Assembly: GCA_938009055.1 (NCBI GenBank)
Contig: CALLIO010000050.1
Span: 1-10,003, forward strand
Length of the DNA: 10,003 bases
Reading direction: 5' to 3'
DNA from: an uncultured Altererythrobacter sp.
GTDB taxonomy: Bacteria; Pseudomonadota; Alphaproteobacteria; Sphingomonadales; Sphingomonadaceae
The translations under genes were made by a program, and so were the position numbers. Position 1 is the stretch's first letter, and the number at the start of each line of letters is the position of its first letter. Of this stretch, positions 1 through 6,633 are shown in pieces. The notes under the pieces were generated by a model, which saw only the letters and a list, made by a program, of their open reading frames with translations, did no database searches and was not told where the DNA came from.

Positions 1-1
1 G

Positions 2-721
2 GCCACCGTGGGTCCAGAGGGCGCAGCGCATGTAATGGGCGGCGTAGCGATGGGCGCGATGATCGACGCGCTGGAGCTGGCCAGCGAGATGCCGCTTTTG
101 TGGATCAATATGCAATTCCTCTCACCCACCCAGCATGCAGAAGAGCTGACAGTCGAAGTCGAGCAATGCGGCGGCGGACGCTCGATCGGTCAATGGATGG
201 GCAGCATGGCGATGAATGGCCGCCCTACCCACCGAATCAGTGCAGCTCTCGGCGCGCGCGAACCATCCGAACAGCACATCTTCGCGAAAATACCGCAAGT
301 TCCGCCTCCAGAAGATTGCGAAGAGAAGCCGTTTGACCACAATGGCTTTGACGACAATCTGATCGGACAAGTCGAACGCCGCGTCGCCATCGCTGATGAA
401 GAGAACGGGATGGAGGCATGCTGGACCCGCTCCAAAGCGGGCTTTGCCGTCGATGCCGCATGGCTGGGGCTGGTTTCCGATTTCTTCTTGGGCGCACACA
501 CGAGCACGCATGGCGGATCAAGCTTGGACGCGACCTTGCGCTTTATCCAGTCAGCGCCCGCCGGTTGGGTGCTCTCTGTTACCGAAATGGCAGCGTTTGA
601 TCGCGGCGCAGCGCATGGCAGCTCGCGGCATTTTGCCGAGGACGGGCGACTGCTCGCCATCTCTAGCCAGACCGGCGTATTGCCGCGCATATCGCGCAAT
701 CTTGTGACGCAATCGCTTTAG
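2..721 (+). CDS. Acyl-CoA thioesterase, TesB-like double-hotdog family (5' end cut by window edge)
   Basis: The reading frame is open to the left edge, so the natural start lies outside; the GTG at base 8 is probably internal. About 239 residues are visible, ending at a TAG. Family features seen: a GG...MGAMIDALELA helix near the visible start, an FLSPTQHAEELTVEVEQCGGGRS-type strand pair (first hotdog), and near the C-terminus SLDATLRFIQ...GWVLSVTEM...G...FAEDGRLLAISSQTGVLPR, the typical end of a second TesB/4HBT_3 hotdog (SLDH..HFH, W.L...., G.L.AS..Q.G..R in relatives). Such enzymes hydrolyse acyl-CoA to free acid and CoA in the cytoplasm. Substrate chain length cannot be read from the sequence. 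The next gene is on the same strand 136 bases downstream. No strong terminator lies between them, so co-transcription is possible. The family call is fairly sure, the substrate unknown. Confidence 0.8.
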   Translation, partial: ATVGPEGAAHVMGGVAMGAMIDALELASEMPLLWINMQFLSPTQHAEELTVEVEQCGGGRSIGQWMGSMAMNGRPTHRISAALGAREPSEQHIFAKIPQVPPPEDCEEKPFDHNGFDDNLIGQVERRVAIADEENGMEACWTRSKAGFAVDAAWLGLVSDFFLGAHTSTHGGSSLDATLRFIQSAPAGWVLSVTEMAAFDRGAAHGSSRHFAEDGRLLAISSQTGVLPRISRNLVTQSL

Positions 722-857
722 CTTTCCGCTTCCCAACATGATCGGGCTAGCGCTGCGAGACAGGCTTGCAGCCATGCCGTAAGGGCTTTGACTCTTGCCA
801 TCGCTCGGCCCAAAACCGCCTCAAGCGAAACACCGTGATATTTGAAAGAGAGCTGCC

Positions 858-2042
858 ATGCCCAAATCCTCCGCCGAATTTGATCTCATCGTCTATGGAG
901 CCTCTGGCTACACCGGCCGCTTGGTCGCTGAATATCTCGACCAGCATTACGGCAGCCGCGATGACGCGCCCAGCTGGGCGATGGCGGGGCGCTCTTTGGA
1001 AAAGCTCGAAAGCGTGCGCGATGAAATTGGCGCACCCGCTGATACACCGCTGATCGTGGCTGACACCGATGATGCGGCCAGCCTTACCGCCATGTGCGAT
1101 CGCGCGAAAGTCGTGCTGACCACCGTTGGCCCCTACACCAATTACGGTGAGCCGCTGGTCAAAGCCTGCGCAGAAACCGGCACCGACTATGCCGATTTGT
1201 CGGGCGAGCCAGCCTGGATGTATCAGATGATCGGCAAATATTCCGATGCAGCCAAGGCCAGCGGTGCACGGATATGCTTCTCATCCGGTTTCGATTCCAT
1301 CCCCTTCGATTTGGGCGTGTTGATGCTGCAAAAAGAAGCTCAAGCGCGCTTTGGCAAGCCGGCGACCCGCGTCAAAGGGCGCATGCGCGGGATGGCGGGC
1401 GGCCCTTCGGGCGGAACAGTCGCCAGCATGGGCGCGACCATGCAGGCAGTGGCTGCTGATCCATCGCTGATCCCCGTGCTGAAAAACCCATTCGCATTGG
1501 CAGAAGGGTTTGAAGGCCCCGGCCAACCCGACGGCGACACCGCCGCTTTTGACGAAAAGCTGGGCAGCTGGGCTGCGCCATTTGTAATGGCTGTGATCAA
1601 CACCAAGACGGTTCACCGCACCAATATGTTGCTCGGCCACCCTTATGGCGAAGACTTCCAATATGACGAAATGGTGCTGACCGGGCCGGGCGAAGAAGGC
1701 GAGAAGATCGCCAAACATATGCAAGCCAACCCCGGCTTTGGCGACCCCACTGCGAAATTGCCTGCACCAGGCGAAGGCCCCACCAAGGAAGAGCGTGAGA
1801 ACGGCTTTTACGATGCGATGTTTGTGGGTGAGACCGCGACAGGCGAAACGCTGAACTACGGCGTCAAGGGCAAGTATGATCCCGGCTATGGCTCAACCAG
1901 CCGGATGATCGCGGAAACAGGTATCGCGCTGCTCGCCAGTGATGCAGGCGGCGGTGTTGGCACGCCCGGCTCTTTCCTTGGCGAAGCATTGGTCGACCGG
2001 TTGCAAGAGCATGCCGAGATCAGCTTTGCGGTGGAAGATTGA
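858..2042 (+). CDS. Saccharopine dehydrogenase-like NAD(P)-binding oxidoreductase (trans-acting enoyl reductase type)
   Basis: This is a complete 394-residue gene. The ATG start is supported by a purine-rich GAAAGAGAG Shine-Dalgarno stretch ending about 6 bases upstream. The N-terminus is a Rossmann fold, beta strand FDLIVYGASGYTGRLVAEYL with the dinucleotide motif G-A-S-G-Y-T-G at residues 14-20. Further marks of the family are VLTTVGPYTNYGEPLVKAC near 90-110, the RICFSSGFDSIPFDLGVL segment near 136-153, and a C-terminal YGSTSRMIAETGIALL helix. Length and motifs fit the saccharopine-dehydrogenase-like group that includes mycobacterial trans-acting enoyl reductases (Rv2449c/Rv2953 type), not true lysine-pathway saccharopine dehydrogenase. 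The reaction in this organism is unknown; reduction of a lipid-derived substrate is the usual guess. There are no transmembrane segments. The gene ends in TGA and faces the convergent receptor gene across a hairpin. Confidence 0.85.
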   Translation: MPKSSAEFDLIVYGASGYTGRLVAEYLDQHYGSRDDAPSWAMAGRSLEKLESVRDEIGAPADTPLIVADTDDAASLTAMCDRAKVVLTTVGPYTNYGEPLVKACAETGTDYADLSGEPAWMYQMIGKYSDAAKASGARICFSSGFDSIPFDLGVLMLQKEAQARFGKPATRVKGRMRGMAGGPSGGTVASMGATMQAVAADPSLIPVLKNPFALAEGFEGPGQPDGDTAAFDEKLGSWAAPFVMAVINTKTVHRTNMLLGHPYGEDFQYDEMVLTGPGEEGEKIAKHMQANPGFGDPTAKLPAPGEGPTKEERENGFYDAMFVGETATGETLNYGVKGKYDPGYGSTSRMIAETGIALLASDAGGGVGTPGSFLGEALVDRLQEHAEISFAVED

Positions 2043-2053
2043 TTAGTAGAGCG

Positions 2054-2079
2054 AGGGGCCCAGCGCGCGCCGGGCCCCT
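2054..2079. terminator. GC-rich hairpin between convergent genes, probable bidirectional terminator
   Basis: AGGGGCCC (2054-2061) is perfectly complementary to GGGCCCCT (2072-2079), giving an 8-bp stem around a GC-rich 10-base loop. It lies 12 bases after the oxidoreductase stop codon and 7 bases beyond the stop of the opposing receptor gene, so it can serve both transcripts. T-tracts on either side are short, so termination strength is uncertain. Confidence 0.6.
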
Positions 2080-2085
2080 TACTGG

Positions 2086-4242
2086 CTAAAAGCCGAAGCG
2101 GGCACTGACGCGGAAATTGCGCCCAGGTAGGGTAACAAATTCCTTGGTGAAGCTGGTGTGGCGGCGGCCCGTCACATCAAACAAATTCTCAGCCGCCAAT
2201 TGCAACACGACATTGGGATTGGCCGCAAGCGGGCGCCATGAGGCGTAGAGATTGACGAAGGTGAAGCTATCGGTTTCTGTCTCGAACTCGGCGATATCGC
2301 TTTGGTCGCCAAACCATTCCACCTCACCGCGAAGATCGAAGCTGCCCATCTGCGCATCGAGCGCAGCCAGCAGGCTGACAGGCGGGACACGCGGGATATT
2401 GCCACCAACTGCGCCGCCATCATCGTCAAGCGACCCATCAACATAAGAGGCGCGCAGATCAGCTTTTAGCCCGAAGCTATCCTGTTCGATCAGGGGCATT
2501 TGCAAAGCGGCCTCGAAACCGAAGAAATCTGCATCTTCTTGCAAGAATTGGAAGACCGGCAATTCGTCTTCTTCCCCGCCAGTAGGGGATAGGAAGATGT
2601 AATCATCGAAGGACTGGTAATAGGCCGAGACATTGAAGGTGAGATCACCCGCCTCAGCGCGCAAGAAGGCTTCGATGCCCAGCGCGCTTTCCTTGTCTAG
2701 GTTCACATCGCCAACTTCGAAAATCTGGGTCGCGATATGCGGGCCATTGGCGAACAGTTCCTCGCCAGCAGGCGCGCGTTCCGAACGCGACACAGTGAGG
2801 CCATAGCGCGCATCTCCGCTGCCAATTACGGCGGACAATGCGCCGGAAAGCAGCCCGAAATCACGATCGACACCAAGCGTGTCAGAGGAGACGGAGACAT
2901 GCTCAAACCGCACTGCGCTCTCAATCTCGATACCGCCAAGGTCATACTCGTCTGCGGCAAACAGGGCGAATTGGGTGGTCTTGTTGGGAGCGACAAAGGC
3001 TTCCTCGCCGACCGCTTCAAAATCACGCGAGGTGAATTGTGCGCCGATAACGCCGCCATCAGCCTGCACCAACTCCGCACGCAATTCGGTTGTTTCAGTG
3101 TCGAAGACCGTGCCCACTTCATCGCCTTCGAATTCGGTGTGGGTGTAGTCGGAATAGCCGCCGCGTAGCTTGAGCCGCGAGAAGAAACCGTCACCCAGCG
3201 CAATGTCCCCGCGCACATCAACCCGCAATTGTTCAAGGCCGATCGAGACGGTTTCTGCGCCTTCCTCCTCCTGTTCCTCTTCGCCCTCTTCCTCGCCGTG
3301 GTGATGGCCTCCTTCCGGATTGCCAACAATGCCATAGGCCGTGTCGTAATAGCTCACCGAAGCGCCAAAGCTGCTTTCGCCCAGAAACACGCCAAAGCCG
3401 CCGCTCGCCGTCCATGTTTCGGTCGCGCTATTGGGGAGGAAACCGGATTGTTCGGCTGCTTCGCGAAGCTCTTCAGCCTCTTCAAGCTCGCCCTCCTCTT
3501 CCTCTTCGGCTGCATCGCTGAGCAAGTCTGCGCGCAAATCGTCGGTCAGCTGGAAGCCGGGAATCTCCAGATCATCGGTCTTGCGATAGGAACCATCGAC
3601 ATGCACCACGAATGTGTCGCCAAGCGCTGCATCCAGTGACACGCCGCCGCTGCGCAGATCGCTTGCGGTGTCAAAGGCAGTCAGCCCTTCGAAATAGAAG
3701 CCATCTTCAGGAACGGCGATTGGTATCCGCCGGTCAATCACATTGACAACGCCGCCAATCGCCTGACTGCCGAACAGAAGCGCCGTTGGTCCGCGCAGAA
3801 CTTCGATCCGCTCAACCGTCAAAGGATCAATCGTGGTGGCATGATCGGCTGACGTGTTGCCAACATCCGCCGTGCCCAAACCGTCGATCAGAACGCGAAC
3901 CCGCTCGCCATCCTGGCCGCGCAAGATCGGGCGCGAGGCACCGGGGGTAAAGCTGGTCGCGGTGACGCCGGGCACTTTCGCCAGCACTTCGCCAATCTGG
4001 CCATCAATATCGCGCTGGATATCGGCTGTATCGAGCACATCTTTGCCCGCGATAAAGTCGAGGTCTTTCAGCGCATCTGCACTGACAAGGATATCGCCGC
4101 GATCATGGGGGTCAGCGCTTTGTCCATCACCTGCGCTTTCACCCGAAGTCTCTGCACCGCTCTCATCAGCAAGAGCAGGCGCTGCGGAAATCGAGAAGAC
4201 AAGCGCGCTGGCAAGGGCAAGGCGCGAAATGGCAGTTTTCAT
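2086..4242 (-). CDS. znuD: ZnuD-like TonB-dependent outer-membrane zinc receptor
   Basis: This is a complete 718-residue receptor that would import a metal or metal complex across the outer membrane using TonB energy. Residues 1-25 form a Sec signal peptide ending in A-L-A. A TonB-box-like DILVSA is at 50-55, the plug at about 60-175 (ILRGQDGERVRVLIDG, VERIEVLRGPTALLFGS) and a beta-barrel follows, ending in the terminal aromatic R-F-G-F. The resemblance to Neisseria ZnuD, compared from memory, is close: plug D133-H134 matches its S-P-D-H-A segment, and the FANGPHIATQIFEVG stretch (His502) matches AHGKHVATNTFEVG. Both regions are recalled as contributing zinc ligands in that protein. External loops are very acidic: Glu-rich 246-264, and three His followed by nine Glu at 313-327. 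I chose the ATG at 4240-4242, which begins the signal peptide; a TTG four codons upstream is less likely. A Zur-type box 28 bases upstream supports zinc-repressed expression. The receptor class is certain, zinc specificity likely. Confidence 0.88.
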   Translation of the reverse strand: MKTAISRLALASALVFSISAAPALADESGAETSGESAGDGQSADPHDRGDILVSADALKDLDFIAGKDVLDTADIQRDIDGQIGEVLAKVPGVTATSFTPGASRPILRGQDGERVRVLIDGLGTADVGNTSADHATTIDPLTVERIEVLRGPTALLFGSQAIGGVVNVIDRRIPIAVPEDGFYFEGLTAFDTASDLRSGGVSLDAALGDTFVVHVDGSYRKTDDLEIPGFQLTDDLRADLLSDAAEEEEEGELEEAEELREAAEQSGFLPNSATETWTASGGFGVFLGESSFGASVSYYDTAYGIVGNPEGGHHHGEEEGEEEQEEEGAETVSIGLEQLRVDVRGDIALGDGFFSRLKLRGGYSDYTHTEFEGDEVGTVFDTETTELRAELVQADGGVIGAQFTSRDFEAVGEEAFVAPNKTTQFALFAADEYDLGGIEIESAVRFEHVSVSSDTLGVDRDFGLLSGALSAVIGSGDARYGLTVSRSERAPAGEELFANGPHIATQIFEVGDVNLDKESALGIEAFLRAEAGDLTFNVSAYYQSFDDYIFLSPTGGEEDELPVFQFLQEDADFFGFEAALQMPLIEQDSFGLKADLRASYVDGSLDDDGGAVGGNIPRVPPVSLLAALDAQMGSFDLRGEVEWFGDQSDIAEFETETDSFTFVNLYASWRPLAANPNVVLQLAAENLFDVTGRRHTSFTKEFVTLPGRNFRVSARFGF

Positions 4243-4270
4243 TATGCGATCCAATCAGTCATCAATTGAC

Positions 4271-4289
4271 AATGTGATAATATAACATT
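4271..4289 (-). promoter_or_regulatory. Zur box (zinc uptake regulator operator) over the receptor promoter
   Basis: The plus-strand sequence AATGTGATAATATAACATT is a 19-bp palindrome with 8 of 9 base pairs matched around base 4280. It fits the known proteobacterial Zur consensus TGTTATAnTATAACA, with surrounding AA/TT as in the E. coli znu operator. Read on the minus strand it contains TATATT/TATTAT, a plausible -10 element 36-45 bases before the receptor ATG. Zinc-bound Zur would therefore block RNA polymerase directly. No strong -35 is visible. A Fur or Mur operator is the main alternative, but the central TATAnTATA spacing favours Zur. Confidence 0.8.
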
Positions 4290-4321
4290 CCTACTAAGCC
4301 TCCGAGACGCGAATGCAACCG

Positions 4322-4346
4322 AAAACCATTTGCGAATGGCAAATGG
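4322..4346 (-). terminator. Rho-independent terminator of the catabolic operon
   Basis: On the minus strand CCATTTGC, a 5-base loop, and GCAAATGG form a perfect 8-bp stem followed at once by TTTTC. It lies 42-66 bases downstream of the flavoprotein stop codon and upstream of the receptor's Zur box. It therefore separates the long catabolic unit from zinc-controlled transcription. Confidence 0.65.
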
Positions 4347-4362
4347 GGCGCAATGTTGCGCC
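4347..4362. repeat. Short inverted repeat (7-bp arms) abutting the terminator
   Basis: GGCGCAA-tg-TTGCGCC is a perfect 7-bp inverted repeat with a 2-base centre. It lies directly before the T-tailed terminator in the minus-strand direction of transcription. It could be a second stem of a tandem terminator or an operator palindrome; the 2-base centre is too small for a comfortable RNA loop without opening one pair. Function is not established. Confidence 0.45.
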
Positions 4363-4387
4363 ATTGCATCATTGATGGGTGAGGGAA

Positions 4388-5527
4388 TTAGTCTTGGGTC
4401 AGCAGGCCCGACAGGCCATCAACCGCGGCGAGAAACTCCTCGCGGAAGTCCATGACAACTTGGCGTGATGAACGCACTTGTTCGACCAGCCCCACGCCCT
4501 GCCCGACGAAATAGCTGACCAGTTCGCGCGCTTCTGCATTGCCCGCAGCTGCGGCCTGCTCGACCCGCTTGAAGGCGGGTTCGGATACCATTCCCATCAG
4601 GGGCATGGGGAGCGTGCCGGGGCCATCTGTATCCTCCCACGCTTCATGCCATGCGGTTTTGAGCTGGCGCGCTGGCTTGCCTGTCCGGCTGCGCGAGCGA
4701 ACTGTGTCGCGGCTGCGCGCGGCCACCATCTTTTCGCGGAAGGCTTCGCTGGTTTCAGCCTCTGGCGTTGCGAGCCAGACCGAGCCCGTCCACGCGCCAT
4801 CAGCGCCAGCCGCCATCATGCCGGCCATCTGGCCGCCGGTCATAATGCCGCCCGCTGCCAAGACGCTCGCTGCGTGCCCCGCCTCTTTCAAAGCGCGCAC
4901 CACTTCGGGGATCAGCACAAGGGTTGAAACCTCGCCGCAATGCCCGCCTGCCTCTGTGCCTTGGGCAACGATAATGTCGACGCCCGCTTCCGCCTGACGG
5001 ATCGCATGTTCTTTAGCACCGACAAGCGCTGCGACCGGAACGCCGCGCGCCTTGCCCTCGGCAATCATCGCAGCAGGCGCGATACCCAGCGCATTGGCGA
5101 TCAGCTTGATCGGATGGCGAAAAGCCACCTCCATCAGCGCCAGCCCGTTTTCAGGCGTGATGCCCATGCGCTCTTTCAAGATCGGCATCTCAGCCTCGGG
5201 CGCAATTCCATATTGGCTGAGCACTTGATTGGCGAAATCCTGATAGGATGGGTCAATCGCAGCTGCGCGGCTTTTGTTGTCGGAAAGCCCCTGCACGCGG
5301 GTGTCCACCACTTCAGGGACCAGCACATCCACGCCATAGGGCGCGCCATCGACATGCGCATCGATCCAGTCGAGCTCTTCTTCCAATTGCTCGGGCGAAA
5401 AGCGGGTTGCGCCCAAAACGCCAAAGCCGCCGGCCTTGCTGACGGCAGCGACAACATCGCGGCAATGCGAGAAAGCGAAGAGCGGGAATTCCGCCCCAGT
5501 CACCTCGCAAATGCGGTTCATAGCCAT
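4388..5527 (-). CDS. Nitronate monooxygenase / 2-nitropropane dioxygenase family FMN enzyme
   Basis: This is a 379-residue TIM-barrel flavoprotein. The key family motif is A-Q-G-T-E-A-G-G-H-C-G at 188-198, where His196 matches the catalytic base and the glycines the FMN-phosphate site. A second FMN loop, LAAGGIMTGGQ, is at 223-233. The N-terminus (FPLFAFSHCRDVVAAVS) differs from the FPIIQAPM start of classical enzymes, so this is a subfamily whose natural substrate is not known. Oxidation of alkyl nitronates is the family label, not proof. The start at 5525-5527 has GGAG six bases upstream, inside a run of eight G on the coding strand; an ATG two codons later is the alternative. It follows the membrane-protein gene with 16 bases between stop and start and is the last gene of the unit, ending in TAA before the terminator. 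Confidence 0.85.
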   Translation of the reverse strand: MAMNRICEVTGAEFPLFAFSHCRDVVAAVSKAGGFGVLGATRFSPEQLEEELDWIDAHVDGAPYGVDVLVPEVVDTRVQGLSDNKSRAAAIDPSYQDFANQVLSQYGIAPEAEMPILKERMGITPENGLALMEVAFRHPIKLIANALGIAPAAMIAEGKARGVPVAALVGAKEHAIRQAEAGVDIIVAQGTEAGGHCGEVSTLVLIPEVVRALKEAGHAASVLAAGGIMTGGQMAGMMAAGADGAWTGSVWLATPEAETSEAFREKMVAARSRDTVRSRSRTGKPARQLKTAWHEAWEDTDGPGTLPMPLMGMVSEPAFKRVEQAAAAGNAEARELVSYFVGQGVGLVEQVRSSRQVVMDFREEFLAAVDGLSGLLTQD

Positions 5528-5543
5528 TTCTTTCTCCCCCCCC

Positions 5544-5996
5544 TTAGCTAGACAAGGCCTGCCAACTCTTCACGGTTCCGATCAAATGGGTCAGCCCATA
5601 AATCAGCACAATCACCGAAGACCAAACGGTGAAGCTATCGGTTAGATCAGGCCACATCAAATGGAGCGGTATCAACGACAGTCCGCGCACCAGATAGATC
5701 GCCGTTATCACGATCAGACCGGTTCTCAGCAGGAACAATCGCGGCAGTTTGCCCGCGCCTGAAAATGCATACGCTGCCCAAATACCGAGGATCGCAGCGA
5801 TGAATGAGGTCATAATTGGCGGTCCCCATTCACCGCGTTCGGCAGCCTGCGCGATTTCCTCACCTGCGCCGAAGAAGCGGTACCATTCCGGCCCGCCAGC
5901 AATGACCGCTACATGCAACACTGCCGCAGCAAGCGACAAATATCCGCCAGCCACAAGCCAGCGGCTGCCCGGATTGCTCCGCACTCTAGGTGACAT
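5544..5996 (-). CDS. Small four-helix membrane protein of unknown function
   Basis: Not recognised as a named family. It has 150 residues from the ATG at 5994-5996 and no catalytic motif that I can identify. Four hydrophobic helices are visible at about 13-34, 61-79, 86-110 and 122-142. Conserved-looking features include PEWYRFFGAGEEIAQ in the first loop and IPLHLMWPDLTDSF between helices 3 and 4. Charge placement (basic N-terminus, R86, K143) suggests an N-in, C-in topology. The start lies inside the scoB end: scoB's last codons and stop overlap this gene by 11 bases (5986-5996), so translation is probably coupled. A TTG at 6020 in the same frame would extend it into scoB and is less likely. 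Position between CoA-transferase and flavoprotein genes hints at a role tied to the catabolic operon, but nothing in the sequence proves one. Confidence 0.75.
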   Translation of the reverse strand: MSPRVRSNPGSRWLVAGGYLSLAAAVLHVAVIAGGPEWYRFFGAGEEIAQAAERGEWGPPIMTSFIAAILGIWAAYAFSGAGKLPRLFLLRTGLIVITAIYLVRGLSLIPLHLMWPDLTDSFTVWSSVIVLIYGLTHLIGTVKSWQALSS

Positions 5997-6633
5997 ATTC
6001 CGCCGTGGTTTTGGCGGCAATCTCGTCAGCAGTGATACCCGGCGCCAGCTCGATCAGCTTGAATGGCGCGGAGTGATCGGGCCGGTGAAAAACGCCCAGA
6101 TTGGTGACGATCATATCGACCACATTCTGGCCCGTTAGCGGCAAGGTGCATTCGGGAATGAATTTGGGATCGCCCGCCTTGGAATTGTGATCCATCACGA
6201 CGATAATCTTCTTAACGCCTGCGACCAGATCCATCGCGCCGCCCATGCCCTTGATCATCTTGCCGGGAATCATCCAATTGGCGATGTCGCCATTTTCAGC
6301 GACTTCCATTGCGCCCAGCACGGTCAAGTCGATATGCCCGCCGCGGATCATCGCAAAGCTGGTAGCGCTGTCGAAATAGGCTGAGTGCGGCAACTCGCTG
6401 ATCGTTTGCTTGCCTGCATTAATCAGGTCAGGATCAGCCTCATCCTCAAAAGGGAACGGGCCAATGCCCAGCATTCCGTTTTCAGATTGCAAGGTCACAT
6501 GCATGCCGTCGGGAATGTGATTGGCGACGAGTGTGGGAATGCCAATGCCGAGGTTGACGTAATAGCCATCCTGCAATTCCTGCGCCGCGCGCGCTGCCAT
6601 TTGATCACGGTTCCAGCCGGTTTGATCGCTCAT
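5986..6633 (-). CDS. scoB: Succinyl-CoA:3-ketoacid CoA-transferase subunit B
   Basis: The 215-residue beta subunit carries the catalytic glutamate: L-Q-S-E-N-G-M-L-G with Glu51, which forms the enzyme-CoA thioester in class I CoA-transferases. Other family marks are NLGIGIPTLVANHIP at 27-41, the AMIRGGHIDLTVLGAMEV segment and MIPGKMIKGMGGAMDLVAG. With subunit A it moves CoA from succinyl-CoA to acetoacetate, giving acetoacetyl-CoA. The ATG at 6631-6633 shares its A with the TGA of scoA (TGATG) and has GGGAGA about 8 bases upstream, so it is chosen over the GTG one codon before. The overlap implies translational coupling and equal subunit production. Relatives acting on 3-oxoadipate (PcaJ) share these motifs, but the neighbours favour acetoacetate. 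Confidence 0.92.
   Translation of the reverse strand: MSDQTGWNRDQMAARAAQELQDGYYVNLGIGIPTLVANHIPDGMHVTLQSENGMLGIGPFPFEDEADPDLINAGKQTISELPHSAYFDSATSFAMIRGGHIDLTVLGAMEVAENGDIANWMIPGKMIKGMGGAMDLVAGVKKIIVVMDHNSKAGDPKFIPECTLPLTGQNVVDMIVTNLGVFHRPDHSAPFKLIELAPGITADEIAAKTTAEYVT

Noticed and set aside
788..816. Possible promoter before the oxidoreductase gene (TTGACT with CAAAAC 17 bases on)
   Set aside because: The -10 matches poorly; it is not strong enough to annotate, though a promoter in the 722-857 gap is possible.
4243..4254. TTG start extending the receptor by four residues
   Set aside because: The ATG at 4242 begins a standard signal peptide directly (M-K-T-A). The TTG adds acidic D-R before it and is the weaker codon.
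4266..4295. Plus-strand TTGACA at 4266-4271 as a -35 element
   Set aside because: No acceptable -10 follows at 16-18 bases, and the only downstream plus-strand frames are antisense shadows. It overlaps the Zur palindrome by chance.
4940..5551. A 203-codon plus-strand open frame opposite the flavoprotein gene
   Set aside because: It is antisense to a motif-bearing enzyme gene; composition is that of a reverse-frame shadow.
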